Assembly (NCBI GenBank): GCA_003211755.1
Contig: QCRS01000010.1
Coordinates: 1-33,847 of the forward strand
Source of the DNA: Prochlorococcus sp. AG-463-F15
Lineage (GTDB): Bacteria > Cyanobacteriota > Cyanobacteriia > PCC-6307 > Cyanobiaceae
DNA length: 33,847 bases
Direction: 5' to 3'
A model generated the notes under the pieces. The model saw only the letters and a list, made by a program, of their open reading frames with translations. It had not been told where the DNA came from and ran no database searches. Position numbers and translations under genes: made by a program. Positions 15,842 to 26,437 of this stretch are shown piece after piece; within the stretch, counting starts at the first letter, position 1, and every line of letters begins with the position of its first letter.

Positions 15842-15868
15842 AAAAGGCAAGAATTTTTGCCTTTTTTT
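15842..15868 (+). terminator. Terminator-like hairpin in the hemF/mrp divergent gap
   Basis: AAAAGGCAA (15842-15850) and TTGCCTTTT (15857-15865) enclose GAATTT and run into seven Ts on the + strand. It resembles an intrinsic terminator but lies between two divergent genes, where none is needed. Confidence 0.55.
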
Positions 15869-15920
15869 AGAGTAATTCATAAGCTTTCACTCTTAGGATT
15901 GATTTATCAGATGGGAAGGT

Positions 15921-17000
15921 ATGACAACTGCCGAGCAGGCACGGATAGCTCTCAATAGAGTTAAGGATTCAGGAAGTGGTCGTTCAGTCATTGAACTTGG
16001 CTGGCTTGACCAGATCAGAGTCAATCCTCCTAAAGTTATTGTTCGCTTAAACCTACCGGGCTTTGCACAGAGCCAAAGAGAGCGATTAGTCCAGGAAACA
16101 AGAGGTTTTCTGCTTGAGATGGAGGATATCGAGGAAGTCCAGATAGAGGTTGGTAATCCTCCTCCTAGCAATGCACCTATTGGTCAGGCTGGGCATGGGC
16201 AAGCTATAGAACTAAATTCCATTCCAGGTGTTAAAAAAGTAATAGCTGTCAGCAGTGGTAAAGGTGGAGTTGGAAAGAGTACTGTTGCTGTCAATCTGGC
16301 GTGTGCACTGTCTCAACAGGGTTTGAAGGTTGGGTTGCTTGATGCAGATATTTATGGGCCCAATATCCCGACAATGCTTGGAGTGGCTAATCGCACACCA
16401 GAAGTTCTTGGAAGTGGTGCTGACCAACAAATCATTCCTATAGAAAGTTGTGGTGTAGCGATGGTGTCCATGGGATTGTTGATTGAAGAGAACCAGCCTG
16501 TGATTTGGAGGGGGCCAATGCTTAATGGAATTATTCGACAATTTCTCTATCAGACTCTTTGGGGTGAAAGGGACTTTTTGGTTGTGGATCTACCACCAGG
16601 TACTGGCGATGCCCAACTTTCTCTTGCTCAGTCAGTCCCTATGGCAGGTGTATTAATAGTTACTACCCCTCAAAAAGTCTCACTTCAGGATGCTCGACGT
16701 GGCTTGGCAATGTTTAAGCAAATGAATGTCCCTGTAATTGGCATAGTAGAGAACATGTCTTCTTTTGTTCCACCAGATCGGCCAGACAAAAGTTATCCTC
16801 TTTTTGGAATAGGTGGTGGGCAACAATTGGCTGATGAAACTGATGTTCCTTTACTTGTCAAGGTTCCTATTGAGATGCCATTGCAGGAGGGCGGTAATGC
16901 AGGTCAACCCATAGTTGATAATCGTCCGGACTCAATTAGTTCGGAGGCCTTTCAACGCCTTGCCAATAGCGTTTGCGCTTATGTACTTGAAACAACCTAA
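15921..17000 (+). CDS. mrp: Mrp/NBP35-family P-loop ATPase, iron-sulfur carrier-like
   Basis: The 359-residue protein has an N-terminal MIP18/DUF59 domain (about residues 1-90) and a ParA-like ATPase domain with the deviant Walker A SSGKGGVGKSTVAVNLA near residue 110, LLDADIYGPNIPTMLG, and VDLPPGTGDAQLSL. The family binds and transfers Fe-S clusters in the cytosol. In place of the CxxC metal-binding segment of many homologues it reads ENMSSFVPPDRPDKSYPLFG, without cysteines; I recall this as usual in cyanobacterial members. rodA begins 3 bases after its stop. Confidence 0.92.
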   Translation: MTTAEQARIALNRVKDSGSGRSVIELGWLDQIRVNPPKVIVRLNLPGFAQSQRERLVQETRGFLLEMEDIEEVQIEVGNPPPSNAPIGQAGHGQAIELNSIPGVKKVIAVSSGKGGVGKSTVAVNLACALSQQGLKVGLLDADIYGPNIPTMLGVANRTPEVLGSGADQQIIPIESCGVAMVSMGLLIEENQPVIWRGPMLNGIIRQFLYQTLWGERDFLVVDLPPGTGDAQLSLAQSVPMAGVLIVTTPQKVSLQDARRGLAMFKQMNVPVIGIVENMSSFVPPDRPDKSYPLFGIGGGQQLADETDVPLLVKVPIEMPLQEGGNAGQPIVDNRPDSISSEAFQRLANSVCAYVLETT

Positions 17001-17002
17001 TC

Positions 17003-18283
17003 ATGCCTTTAAGTTTCGACTTAAGGCGGAAGCAAAACTCTTTGTCTAGGAACAGACGGTTTGGATATAGGTGGACGCAGTTTGATTTTGTTTTATGGGT
17101 TGTGCCTTGCTCTTTGGTTCTTTTAGCAAGTGTTTTGATAGCAAGTACACAGCGTCATGTGAATTACGCCGATTGGTATCAACATTTGATTATTGCTGTA
17201 ATAGGGATTCTCATAGCCAGGGGCTTAGCTCAAGTACCTCTTGACAGAGTTCGTTCATTTTTGATGCCTATATATGGTTTAACAGTTGCAAGTTTGCTTG
17301 CAGTGCGTTTTGTCGGCACATCAGCTTTGGGTGCACAGCGATGGTTAAGTATCGCTGGTTTCAATGTCCAACCTTCAGAGTTTGCCAAGTTAATTGCGAT
17401 TATTGGTTTAGCAGCAGTACTTGATGGTCACCAGGTAACTAGGCCCATCAATTTATTGAAGCCTTTTAGTGTGATTTTGCCACTTTGGTTATTGGTTTTT
17501 TTTCAGCCTGATTTAGGCACTTCACTTGTTTTTGGTGCTGTTCTTCTCGCAATGCTTTATTGGTCTGGGATGCCATTGGAGTGGGTTCTACTTGTTATTT
17601 CAACAATATTCACAGCTGTTTTAGCTGGCTTGTTTCCTGTCGCTCTTTTCTTTTGGATTCCATTGATGGCAATCTTGGCCTTTCGGTCTTTGCCTAAAAG
17701 GAATTTTGCGGCTGCAATTACTATTGCTCTTCAATCTTTCATTGCTTGGATTACTCCATGGCTTTGGCTTAATGGATTAAAGGATTATCAAAGAGATCGT
17801 TTGGTTTTGTTTCTTGACCCATCTAAAGATCCTTTAGGTGGTGGCTATCATTTACTTCAAAGTACTGTTGGAATTGGATCAGGTGGTTTATTAGGAACTG
17901 GCTTACTTCAGGGGCAGCTCACTAAGTTGCGTTTCATTCCTGAGCAGCATACTGACTTCATTTTTAGTGCATTAGGCGAAGAAACGGGTTTCTTGGGAAC
18001 AATGCTTGTGATCATTGGCTTTTTTTCTCTCATGGTTCGACTCCTAACTATCGCTAGAGAAGCCAGGACTGATTTTGAGTCGCTTGTTGTAATTGGTGTT
18101 TTGGCAATGTTGGTTTTCCAGGTAATGGTAAATATCTCTATGACCATTGGTCTTGGACCGGTAACAGGGATTCCTTTGCCTTTTATGAGTTATGGACGTA
18201 CGGCATTATTGGTGAACTTTATTGCTCTTGGCCTTTGTAGTTCGGTCGCGCGACGTGGCTATACAGCAAGCAGAAGCTGGTGA
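17003..18283 (+). CDS. rodA: Rod shape-determining peptidoglycan polymerase RodA (SEDS family)
   Basis: This 426-residue polytopic membrane protein of the FtsW/RodA/SpoVE family polymerises lipid II during lateral wall growth, in the plasma membrane with a class B PBP. Visible SEDS hallmarks are RWLSIAGFNVQPSEFAKL, FFQPDLGTSLVF, GYHLLQSTVGIGSGGLLGTG, FIPEQHTDFIFSALGEETGF and the C-terminal GIPLPFMSYGRTALLVNF. About ten hydrophobic segments are present. It is sandwiched between mrp and the kinase-like gene with 2-4 base spacing or overlap, indicating one operon. Confidence 0.95.
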   Translation: MPLSFDLRRKQNSLSRNRRFGYRWTQFDFVLWVVPCSLVLLASVLIASTQRHVNYADWYQHLIIAVIGILIARGLAQVPLDRVRSFLMPIYGLTVASLLAVRFVGTSALGAQRWLSIAGFNVQPSEFAKLIAIIGLAAVLDGHQVTRPINLLKPFSVILPLWLLVFFQPDLGTSLVFGAVLLAMLYWSGMPLEWVLLVISTIFTAVLAGLFPVALFFWIPLMAILAFRSLPKRNFAAAITIALQSFIAWITPWLWLNGLKDYQRDRLVLFLDPSKDPLGGGYHLLQSTVGIGSGGLLGTGLLQGQLTKLRFIPEQHTDFIFSALGEETGFLGTMLVIIGFFSLMVRLLTIAREARTDFESLVVIGVLAMLVFQVMVNISMTIGLGPVTGIPLPFMSYGRTALLVNFIALGLCSSVARRGYTASRSW

Positions 18284-19665
18284 ATTTATCTATTCCTCTG
18301 AGTGCTATTCAACATCGAATGGCTCAAGATGTTCCAATTGGCAGACTTGATGAACCTACTGTCCGTCGGCTCTGGTGGGGAGCTTTGGATACTTTGCAGG
18401 ATGAAATTTTGGGCAATATGGATTTAAAAAAAGGCTTGTGGATTGCATCACCTCTCCCTGCTCTTTACGAACCTAAATTGCTTGATCGACTTAAAGGGTG
18501 GGTTTGGGCACCTGAAGAATTGGAAACTCTACATATTTCACATTCCGCTTTATTGCCTCCGAGTCGAGTTAGGTCCATTCATGAATCTAATCAAACAAGT
18601 ATAGATAATTATTCTCGACTTCCTCTTAGAGACGAGGATGGCCAAGACCCTTTGTTGATCATCATTACATCTGAGGTTCAGTTTGCTCTTGCCTTGCAAG
18701 GCGAGCCAGGTAATAGAAGCTTACTTATGCGAAGTGATTCAGAAACGTTTCGAGATCTTTTAAGGATTCTGGATTTGAGGCTTGCTGATGAAAATTCTGA
18801 ATCGGCTATTGAACTTCGTGAGGCCTTAGCAAGTCTTGGGGAATTGCAAAATAAAGATGCTATTCAGAAATCTTTCTGGCCTCTACTTTCTGCAAGATTG
18901 GCAGGGATTGCTCCAAGTCTGACCCTGCAGGCTTTGCCAGATAAAACAATTGGAAATAAGCAAGAAAATGAATTTGACGGCGAATTGACGCTGCTTGAGG
19001 CTCTTACCCATGAGGTTCGAACTCCTCTCGCAACAATTCGGACATTGATTCGCTCACTATTGCGTCGTGAGGACTTACCAGAGTTAGTAACAGATCGTCT
19101 TTATCAAATTGATTCAGAGTGCACAGAACAAATAGATAGATTTGGTTTGATTTTTAATGCTGCGGAATTGGAGCGGCATCAACCAGAAGCATCAAGGCTC
19201 GCAAGTACTGATTTAGGCAACATGCTTGAAATGTTGCATCCAGTGTGGAGTCAGCAAGTAGAACGTCGTGGAATAAGGCTGTTTTTGGATATATCACCTG
19301 ACTTGCCACATGTCCTTAGCGATCCAGCGAGGTTAGAACTGATGCTGGGTGGCTTGATAGATAGAAATACCAGGGGATTAAAAACTGGAGGCAGTCTTTT
19401 GTTAGAACTTCGCCCTGCTGGTCATCGCTTAAAGCTCAAAATTCTGAGAAAGACAGATAATTCTCATATCTCGGAGATTGCTGATGAAACAAGTGAACAA
19501 AACTCTGATTTGGGACCGGTATTGAGTTGGAATCCCAGTACAGGAAGTCTTCAGTTGACTCAGGCAGCCACTAAACGCTTGTTGACTAGCTTGGGAGGCC
19601 GACTTGCCCTCCGTAGAGATAGTGGAATTACTATTTTCTTTCCTATTGCAGAAGCAAAATATTGA
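18280..19665 (+). CDS. Sensor histidine kinase-like protein with degenerate ATPase domain
   Basis: The GTG start overlaps the rodA stop. The first roughly 230 residues form a soluble, unassigned sensory region with no membrane helices. A dimerisation/phosphoacceptor box follows, with LEALTHEVRTPLATIRTLI (His about residue 244), then a weak ATPase-like region: LELMLGGLIDRNTRGLKTGG replaces the N box, and no DxGxG motif is visible before the final LTSLGGRLALRRDSG...FFPI. It may be a weakly active or regulatory kinase homologue. There is no adjacent response regulator. Its closeness to rodA hints at a link to cell growth, but that is inference. Confidence 0.8.
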   Translation: MNLSIPLSAIQHRMAQDVPIGRLDEPTVRRLWWGALDTLQDEILGNMDLKKGLWIASPLPALYEPKLLDRLKGWVWAPEELETLHISHSALLPPSRVRSIHESNQTSIDNYSRLPLRDEDGQDPLLIIITSEVQFALALQGEPGNRSLLMRSDSETFRDLLRILDLRLADENSESAIELREALASLGELQNKDAIQKSFWPLLSARLAGIAPSLTLQALPDKTIGNKQENEFDGELTLLEALTHEVRTPLATIRTLIRSLLRREDLPELVTDRLYQIDSECTEQIDRFGLIFNAAELERHQPEASRLASTDLGNMLEMLHPVWSQQVERRGIRLFLDISPDLPHVLSDPARLELMLGGLIDRNTRGLKTGGSLLLELRPAGHRLKLKILRKTDNSHISEIADETSEQNSDLGPVLSWNPSTGSLQLTQAATKRLLTSLGGRLALRRDSGITIFFPIAEAKY

Positions 19666-19695
19666 TATTTTCAGCGTAATATTGTTGACGGGTGT

Positions 19696-19709
19696 GAAGG
19701 TTGACCTTC
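19696..19709. promoter_or_regulatory. Palindrome upstream of psaD
   Basis: GAAGGT-TG-ACCTTC is a perfect 6-base dyad about 74 bases before the psaD ATG and 30 after the kinase-like stop. It could be an operator for psaD or a short 3' hairpin of the preceding gene. No HLR1-type direct repeat was recognised. Confidence 0.3.
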
Positions 19710-19782
19710 TTTAGTGCCATAGGGAACAAAATGCGGTGCTACTTTTCACTTAACCAAGGTTTGCTGAATTTCCAGTACAGCT

Positions 19783-20205
19783 ATGACAGAAGCTCTTAAA
19801 GGCAGTCTCCCTAAAGGCATTGGCAGCACCGGTGGTCTCCTTAATGCCGCCGAGACAGAAGAGAAGTATGCAATTACTTGGTCCAGCACCAAAGAGCAGG
19901 CTTTTGAACTACCTACTGGTGGTGCGGCTCTCATGAACTCGGGTGAAAACCTAATGTATTTTGCTCGCAAGGAGCAATGTCTTGCTCTTGGCACTCAGTT
20001 GAGGAGTTTCAAACCAAGGATTGAGGATTACAAGATTTATCGCATTTTCCCAGGTGGCGATACAGAATTTCTTCATCCTAAAGACGGAGTATTTCCTGAG
20101 AAGGTCAATGAAGGTCGTCCTCAAGTAGGACACAACGCACGCAGAATTGGTGAAAACCCAAATCCAGCAAGTGTGAAATTTACTGGCAGGAATACATACG
20201 AATAA
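19783..20205 (+). CDS. psaD: Photosystem I reaction center subunit II (PsaD)
   Basis: This peripheral stromal/cytoplasmic subunit docks ferredoxin and stabilises PsaC on photosystem I. The 140-residue sequence has the conserved [67 protein letters not shown] and [16 protein letters not shown]. The length is typical for cyanobacteria. The ATG follows a 117-base gap that must hold a strong promoter. Opposite-strand ORFs here are shadows. Confidence 0.98.
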   Translation: MTEALKGSLPKGIGSTGGLLNAAETEEKYAITWSSTKEQAFELPTGGAALMNSGENLMYFARKEQCLALGTQLRSFKPRIEDYKIYRIFPGGDTEFLHPKDGVFPEKVNEGRPQVGHNARRIGENPNPASVKFTGRNTYE

Positions 20206-20276
20206 TTCTTTTTTCCAACTTATCTTTAACTGGCTTGAAATTTCATGTTTACAGCTAGAGCTGCGATGATTTACTC

Positions 20277-21797
20277 ATGCACAGCTCTGAACGTGACTCA
20301 TTCTTAGAGGCAGCATCCTGTGGTGCAAATTTCATCCCTGTCTCTCATAGTTGGCCAGCAGATCTTGAGACTCCTCTTACTACATGGTTAAAGGTTGGCC
20401 ATGGTAAACCTCCAGGTGTTTTGTTGGAATCTGTTGAGGGGGGCGAAACTCTTGGTAGGTGGAGTGTTATAGCTACCAATCCTCTTTGGATTGCAATTGC
20501 TCGTGGAGATCAATTAACTCGTAATTGGCGAGATGGCAGAGTGGATGAGTTGAAAGGTAATCCTTTTAATGAACTCAAGCGATGGCTTGCTCCTTATCGA
20601 TCTATAACGAAACCTGATCTGCCTCCATTGGGACAACTTTATGGAATGTGGGGGTATGAATTGATCAGATGGATTGAGCCAACTGTGCCTATTCATTCAA
20701 GGCTTCCAAAAGATCCGCCAGATGGTGTTTGGATGTTGATGGATAGCATTTTGATATTTGATCAAGTTAAACGTCTTATTACTGCAGTCGCTTACGGTGA
20801 TTTAACTGCTAATCAGTCTGCGGATGTTGCATATAAACAAGCTCTAGAGCGGATTGAAAATTTGGAAAGACTTATGGCAGCTCCACTTCCTTCTATTGAG
20901 CCATTACGTTGGCAAGACCATTCGATATCTACGCCACGAACAAAGCGAAATTTTCGTAAATCTGATTTTGTGAATGCAGTCGAAAGATCAAAAGAACATA
21001 TTGCTGCGGGCGATGTGTTTCAACTTGTTCTTAGTCAGAAATTCGAAACGAAAATTGACCAGCACCCTTTTGAGTTATATCGCAGCTTGAGGATGGTAAA
21101 TCCTTCTCCATATATGGCATTTTTTGATTTTGGAGAATGGCAGCTCATTGGTTCTAGCCCTGAAGTTATGGTTAAGGCCGAACCAACTAAAGATGGTATA
21201 CGTGCAAGCTTAAGACCAATTGCGGGTACTAGACCTCGTGGCCGCAATGATCAGGAGGATCTCAAATTTGCAGAAGATCTTTTAGCTGACCCCAAAGAAC
21301 GAGCAGAACATGTGATGCTTGTTGATCTGGGTCGCAATGATCTTGGTCGTGTTTGTCAGCCAGGGAGTGTTTCGATTAAGGAGCTAATGGTTATTGAGAA
21401 ATACTCTCATGTTATGCATATCGTGAGTGAAGTTGATGGTGTGCTTGCTGCTGATAAGGACGTATTGGATTTGTTGATGGCTTCATTCCCTGCAGGAACA
21501 GTTAGCGGTGCACCAAAGATAAGGGCTATGCAGTTAATTCATGAGCTAGAGAAACAACCAAGAGGTCCATATTCAGGAGTTTACGGATCACTAGACTTGA
21601 ATGGGGCTTTAAATACTGCAATTACTATTCGCACAATATTTGTTCAATATCACCCTCAAGGTGGGTGGTTGATGAAGGTTCAAGCAGGAGCAGGTGTGGT
21701 TGCTGATTCAATTCCAGCGGCGGAATATCAAGAGACTCTAAATAAAGCTAAAGGCATGCTGACAGCTCTTGCCTGTCTCGGATCTTCAAATCCATGA
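20277..21797 (+). CDS. trpE: Anthranilate synthase component I
   Basis: The enzyme converts chorismate to anthranilate, the first step of tryptophan synthesis, using ammonia from the glutaminase partner (not in this window). The 506-residue protein has the feedback-binding LLES (GVLLESVEGGETLGRWS) near the N-terminus, suggesting sensitivity to tryptophan. The chorismate-binding domain shows GDVFQLVLSQKF, GSSPEVMVK, RPIAGTRPRG, AEHVMLVDLGRNDLGRV, SYPAGTVSGAPK-type SFPAGTVSGAPKIRAM and AGAGVVADSIPAAEYQE. gshA overlaps its stop by 4 bases. Confidence 0.96.
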   Translation: MHSSERDSFLEAASCGANFIPVSHSWPADLETPLTTWLKVGHGKPPGVLLESVEGGETLGRWSVIATNPLWIAIARGDQLTRNWRDGRVDELKGNPFNELKRWLAPYRSITKPDLPPLGQLYGMWGYELIRWIEPTVPIHSRLPKDPPDGVWMLMDSILIFDQVKRLITAVAYGDLTANQSADVAYKQALERIENLERLMAAPLPSIEPLRWQDHSISTPRTKRNFRKSDFVNAVERSKEHIAAGDVFQLVLSQKFETKIDQHPFELYRSLRMVNPSPYMAFFDFGEWQLIGSSPEVMVKAEPTKDGIRASLRPIAGTRPRGRNDQEDLKFAEDLLADPKERAEHVMLVDLGRNDLGRVCQPGSVSIKELMVIEKYSHVMHIVSEVDGVLAADKDVLDLLMASFPAGTVSGAPKIRAMQLIHELEKQPRGPYSGVYGSLDLNGALNTAITIRTIFVQYHPQGGWLMKVQAGAGVVADSIPAAEYQETLNKAKGMLTALACLGSSNP

Positions 21798-22936
21798 GAA
21801 AAGAACTTCTGCTTAAAGGATTTGAAGTGGAGCTTTTCACTGGATTAGCTACAGGAGAACATGTTGGGGTGTCGGCTGCTGTCGCTAATGAGCTTGCAGA
21901 TTTTGTAACAGAGCCAGATCATCGAAACCTTGAATACATTACAGATCCATTTCTTAATTATGGACATTTAAAAGAAGCACTTCTGGCTCCCAGAAGAAGA
22001 CTTAGAGAGTGGTTGTCCTTAAAGAAATTGACTCTGTTTCCAGGGAGTGCACTTGGCTTGGGAAATAGTAAAAAGTTTGAACGCTCTGATCCTTTAAACC
22101 CATATCACGATCTGATCGAAGCAACTTATGGGACAAAGGTAGTCACTACTAGTATTCATATCAATTTAGGAATTCAAGATTTATCGAAGTTGTTTTCAGC
22201 CCTTCGCTTAGTGCGTTGTGAAGGGGCTTTATTGCTTGCTTTGAGCGCTAGCTCGCCTTTTCTTGATGGGATACCAACTGGGGCTCATTCTCAGCGATGG
22301 CTTCAATTCCCTCTTACTCCAAAAAAAGTGCCTCTATTTTCTAACCATTCTCACTATGTGCAATGGCTAGAAGAAAAGCTTTCTTGCGGAATTATGTGGA
22401 ATGAACGTCATCTTTGGACGTCAGTTCGCCCAAATGGCCCTCGGCGCCCTTATGAATTAAATCGTTTGGAGTTACGTATTTGCGATTGCATTACTAATTG
22501 TGATTTACTCTTGGCAATAACGGCTTTGCTTGAACTTCGTCTTTTAAGTCTTTTTGACTCTCCCAATCAGCTTGATCCTCTAAAAATTAGTCGTCTTTCA
22601 GCGAATCAGCTTGCAGATCTAAGTGATATGAACGATAAGGCAGCCGCTCAAAACAGTCTTGATGCAACTTTGCATCACTGGATTGATGGAAAACCAGTGC
22701 TTTGTAGGGAATGGATATGCCAATTGCTTGAAGAGGTAATGCCTTTAGCAAATGATATGGATATGGTTGATTTGCTCGCCCCAATTCAGTTGGTTTTAGA
22801 TCAGGGCAATCAGGCTATGCAATGGTTAAAGAAATATTCTGCAGGTCAGTCAGTTGAAGATATTGTGCGGAAAAGTATTGTTGAGATGGAAGTTGAAGAA
22901 ATTTCATCCAGGAAGGCAGAGGTTATTTCAGAATAA
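21794..22936 (+). CDS. gshA: Glutamate-cysteine ligase, cyanobacterial type
   Basis: The enzyme makes gamma-glutamylcysteine, the first step of glutathione synthesis. The 380-residue sequence fits the separate cyanobacterial family: [21 protein letters not shown] at the start, [53 protein letters not shown] and [15 protein letters not shown]. No membrane segment is seen. The ATG overlaps the trpE stop (ATGA), implying translational coupling, and ppc starts 2 bases after its stop. Confidence 0.9.
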   Translation: MRKELLLKGFEVELFTGLATGEHVGVSAAVANELADFVTEPDHRNLEYITDPFLNYGHLKEALLAPRRRLREWLSLKKLTLFPGSALGLGNSKKFERSDPLNPYHDLIEATYGTKVVTTSIHINLGIQDLSKLFSALRLVRCEGALLLALSASSPFLDGIPTGAHSQRWLQFPLTPKKVPLFSNHSHYVQWLEEKLSCGIMWNERHLWTSVRPNGPRRPYELNRLELRICDCITNCDLLLAITALLELRLLSLFDSPNQLDPLKISRLSANQLADLSDMNDKAAAQNSLDATLHHWIDGKPVLCREWICQLLEEVMPLANDMDMVDLLAPIQLVLDQGNQAMQWLKKYSAGQSVEDIVRKSIVEMEVEEISSRKAEVISE

Positions 22937-22938
22937 TT

Positions 22939-25900
22939 ATGGCCAAATTTGATTCCACTAGTCCGTCTATGCAGCAAGCCTCCGACCAATTGCAAGATGT
23001 TGAAGCTTGTTGTTCACCAGAAACTGATCATGATGCGAGTCGCCTTCTTCAGCAACGTCTGGAATTGGTTGAAGATCTATGGAAAACAGTTTTAAAAAGT
23101 GAATGTCCACCAGAACTGACAGAACGATTACTGCGATTGAAGCAATTGAGTGACCCAATTAATTTAGAAGTAAAAGACTCAACGACTACTGGTGATGCAA
23201 TAGTACTGTTAATTCGTGAGATGGATCTGGCAGAGGCTATATCTGCAGCTCGTGCCTTCTCCCTTTATTTCCAGTTGGTCAATATTCTTGAGCAGCGGAT
23301 TGAGGAAGATAGTTATCTCGCCAGCATGAGTTCCTCTCAAGAAAAAACTTCTCAAGATGAGTCTTTAGACCCTTTTGCGCCTCCTCTTGCGAGCCAGACC
23401 GCACCAGCAACATTTAGAGAATTATTCCAACGATTACGTCATCTGAATGTTCCACCCGCTCAGTTGGAGACGTTGCTTCAAGAAATGGATATACGCCTTG
23501 TCTTTACTGCTCACCCTACCGAGATTGTTCGACATACAGTCCGTCATAAGCAACGAAGGGTTGCGAGCCTTTTGCAGCAACTTCAGTCTGATTACTCTGG
23601 CGCTAGATCAGATCAGGGAAGCCTCAGACTCCAGTTGGAGGAGGAGATCAGACTTTGGTGGCGTACTGATGAATTGCATCAATTCAAACCAACCGTTTTG
23701 GATGAAGTTGATTATGCACTTCATTATTTTCAGCAGGTGCTCTTTGATGCAATGCCTCAATTGCGTCGACGTATTACTTCGGCTCTTTCAGATAGTTATC
23801 CGGACGTACAAATTCCTCAAGAAGCTTTTTGTACTTTTGGATCATGGGTAGGCTCAGATCGTGATGGGAATCCATCTGTGACTCCTGAAATCACTTGGAG
23901 AACAGCTTGTTATCAGCGTCAGTTGATGCTGGAACGTTATGTGAGTGCTGTTCAGAAATTAAGAGATCAATTAAGTATCTCTATGCAATGGAGTCAGGTC
24001 AGTACTCCATTGTTGGAATCTCTTGAAATGGATAGGCTTCGATTCCCTGAAGTTTATGAAGAAAGAGCTGCTCGCTATCGTTTGGAACCTTACCGACTAA
24101 AGCTTAGTTATACGTTAGAAAGATTGCGCTTGACTCAGGAACGTAATCAACAACTTGCAGATGCAGGCTGGAAGACATCACATGAAGGTATTAATTCGAT
24201 GAGCACTCATAATGCTCCTTCTGAAGGACTTCACTATGGTTCTATTGCAGAATTTCGTGGGGATTTGGAGCTGATTCGGAATAGTTTGGTGAGTACAGAT
24301 CTTAGTTGTGAATTACTTGATACTCTATTGACACAAGTCCATATTTTTGGCTTCTCATTAGCCAGTCTTGATATCCGTCAGGAAAGTAATCGTCATAGTG
24401 ATGCACTTGACGAGTTGACTAGATATCTCAATTTGCCTAAAGCATATGGCGATATGGGAGAGGAGGAGCGAGTGCAATGGTTAATGCAAGAATTAAAGAC
24501 ACGACGTCCACTAATCCCTGCTGCAGTGAGTTGGTCTAGCAGCACAGCCGAAACAGTGGCTGTATTTAGGATGTTGCATCGACTACAGGAGGAGTTTGGG
24601 AGTCGAATCTGCAGGACATATGTCATTTCTATGAGTCATACAGTCTCTGACCTTCTCGAAGTTCTTTTGTTAGCGAAGGAAGCAGGACTTGTTGACATCG
24701 CTGCTGGTACGGCTGATTTATTGGTTGTGCCTTTGTTTGAGACTGTTGAGGACCTTCAAAGAGCTCCGGCAGTAATGGAACAATTGTTTGAAGCAAGAAT
24801 TTATAGGAATTTGTTGCCTCGTGTTGGAGAAAATCTTCAGCCTCTTCAAGAGTTGATGCTTGGTTATTCCGATAGCAATAAAGATTCTGGCTTCCTCTCG
24901 AGTAATTGGGAGATTCATCAAGCACAAATTGCTTTGCAAGATCTTGCTAAGAGTCAAGGAGTAGGTCTACGTTTATTTCATGGTCGGGGTGGTTCTGTAG
25001 GTAGGGGTGGTGGCCCTGCATACCAGGCAATTCTTGCTCAGCCAAGTGGGACATTGCAAGGACGTATTAAAATCACTGAGCAAGGTGAAGTGCTCGCATC
25101 TAAATATAGCCTTCCTGAACTGGCTCTTTATAACCTTGAAACAGTAACTACTGCAGTACTGCAAAATAGTTTGGTAACTAACCAATTAGATGCCACACCA
25201 AGTTGGAATCAACTAATGAGCAGATTGGCTGCTAGCTCTCGTGCCCACTATCGGGCACTTGTTCATGACAACCCCGACTTGGTGGCTTTTTTTCAACAAG
25301 TTACTCCTATTGAAGAAATTAGCAAGTTGCAGATTTCAAGCCGTCCTGCTCGACGTAAAAGTGGTGCCAAGGATTTAGCTAGCCTTAGAGCAATTCCATG
25401 GGTGTTTGGTTGGACGCAGAGTCGCTTCCTTCTGCCTAGTTGGTTTGGAGTAGGTACAGCCCTTTCTAAGGAAGTTGAGAGAGATGCTGGCCAACTTGAT
25501 TTGCTGAGAAGATTGCATCAACGCTGGCCTTTCTTTCGTATGTTGATTTCAAAGGTCGAGATGACCTTATCAAAAGTAGATTTAGAGCTCGCTCATCACT
25601 ACATGATTAGCCTTGGCAGTTCGGATAATCGAGATGCATTTAATTGTATTTTTGACACGATCTCTACTGAGTACAGCCTTACAAAAAAATTGACTTTGGC
25701 TATTACAGGAAACAGTAGGCTTCTTAGTGCTGATCCTGCATTACAACTATCTGTTGATCTACGTAATCGAACGATAGTACCGTTGGGATTTTTACAAGTT
25801 GCCTTATTACGTAGATTACGTGATCAAAATCGACAACCCCCTATTAGTGAGACTTTGGGTGCTGAAGGTGAAGTAGGGCGTACTTATAGTCGTAGTGAAT

Positions 25901-25962
25901 TGCTTAGAGGTGCTTTGCTTACGCTTAATGGAATTGCGGCAGGTATGCGCAATACAGGCTGA
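22939..25962 (+). CDS. ppc: Phosphoenolpyruvate carboxylase
   Basis: The enzyme adds bicarbonate to PEP, giving oxaloacetate for anaplerotic carbon supply. The 1007-residue length suits cyanobacterial enzymes. Catalytic and binding blocks are [17 protein letters not shown] (active-site His), [66 protein letters not shown] and [18 protein letters not shown], with the canonical C-terminus GMRNTG. It lies in a tight run after trpE and gshA. The many overlapping ORFs are shadows. Confidence 0.98.
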   Translation: MAKFDSTSPSMQQASDQLQDVEACCSPETDHDASRLLQQRLELVEDLWKTVLKSECPPELTERLLRLKQLSDPINLEVKDSTTTGDAIVLLIREMDLAEAISAARAFSLYFQLVNILEQRIEEDSYLASMSSSQEKTSQDESLDPFAPPLASQTAPATFRELFQRLRHLNVPPAQLETLLQEMDIRLVFTAHPTEIVRHTVRHKQRRVASLLQQLQSDYSGARSDQGSLRLQLEEEIRLWWRTDELHQFKPTVLDEVDYALHYFQQVLFDAMPQLRRRITSALSDSYPDVQIPQEAFCTFGSWVGSDRDGNPSVTPEITWRTACYQRQLMLERYVSAVQKLRDQLSISMQWSQVSTPLLESLEMDRLRFPEVYEERAARYRLEPYRLKLSYTLERLRLTQERNQQLADAGWKTSHEGINSMSTHNAPSEGLHYGSIAEFRGDLELIRNSLVSTDLSCELLDTLLTQVHIFGFSLASLDIRQESNRHSDALDELTRYLNLPKAYGDMGEEERVQWLMQELKTRRPLIPAAVSWSSSTAETVAVFRMLHRLQEEFGSRICRTYVISMSHTVSDLLEVLLLAKEAGLVDIAAGTADLLVVPLFETVEDLQRAPAVMEQLFEARIYRNLLPRVGENLQPLQELMLGYSDSNKDSGFLSSNWEIHQAQIALQDLAKSQGVGLRLFHGRGGSVGRGGGPAYQAILAQPSGTLQGRIKITEQGEVLASKYSLPELALYNLETVTTAVLQNSLVTNQLDATPSWNQLMSRLAASSRAHYRALVHDNPDLVAFFQQVTPIEEISKLQISSRPARRKSGAKDLASLRAIPWVFGWTQSRFLLPSWFGVGTALSKEVERDAGQLDLLRRLHQRWPFFRMLISKVEMTLSKVDLELAHHYMISLGSSDNRDAFNCIFDTISTEYSLTKKLTLAITGNSRLLSADPALQLSVDLRNRTIVPLGFLQVALLRRLRDQNRQPPISETLGAEGEVGRTYSRSELLRGALLTLNGIAAGMRNTG

Positions 25963-25968
25963 ATATTC

Positions 25969-26418
25969 TTGTTCCCTTTTCGCCAGCAATCTCCGAGGCT
26001 ACCTTCTGGTTTTGTTTTGGACCTTGAGAATGCTCCATCTCCTTATGCTTTAAATAGACTTCTAGCTAGGTGCAATGAAGAAACTCATCCTCCCGAGAAA
26101 TTGGCTTTGGCAATGAAGAAGAGTGCTTTTCATTTGAGCATCTGGGAAGAATCGACTGGGAAGCTTTCTGGTTTTGTGAGAGCAACAAGTGATAAGGGGT
26201 TAAATGCAAACCTTTGGAATCTTGTCGCTGAACCATCTCTTAATCAGGGACAATTGCTAGCATTTTTGGTGTTTAGCTCACTGGGAATTCTTAAAAGGGA
26301 AATGCCGGGATGCAGTGTTTCAGTTTCAGCGCCTGTGATGGCATTAGAGGCATTGAAGTCAAATGGATTTTTAGTTGACCCTAATGGAATTCGTGCGATG
26401 GGTTTCAGGCTTCGTTAA
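25969..26418 (+). CDS. GNAT-like acetyltransferase domain protein
   Basis: The 149-residue protein starts with TTG 6 bases after ppc. LSGFVRATSDKGLNANLWNLVAEPSLNQGQ followed by LLAFLVFSSLGILKREMPGCSVSVSAPV resembles the acetyl-CoA-binding core of GNAT proteins (strand, turn, helix), ending NGFLVDPNGIRAMGFRLR as in the last strands. The pyrophosphate loop (Q/RxxGxG/A) is not canonical (NQGQLLAF), so activity is uncertain. The substrate is unknown. It is probably the last gene of the trpE-gshA-ppc unit. Confidence 0.65.
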   Translation: MFPFRQQSPRLPSGFVLDLENAPSPYALNRLLARCNEETHPPEKLALAMKKSAFHLSIWEESTGKLSGFVRATSDKGLNANLWNLVAEPSLNQGQLLAFLVFSSLGILKREMPGCSVSVSAPVMALEALKSNGFLVDPNGIRAMGFRLR

Positions 26419-26437
26419 TTAACGGAATTTGCAAAAA

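Noticed and set aside
19666-19782. HLR1-like light-response repeats upstream of psaD
   Set aside because: No pair of TTACA-type direct repeats at the required spacing was found; only a short dyad is present.
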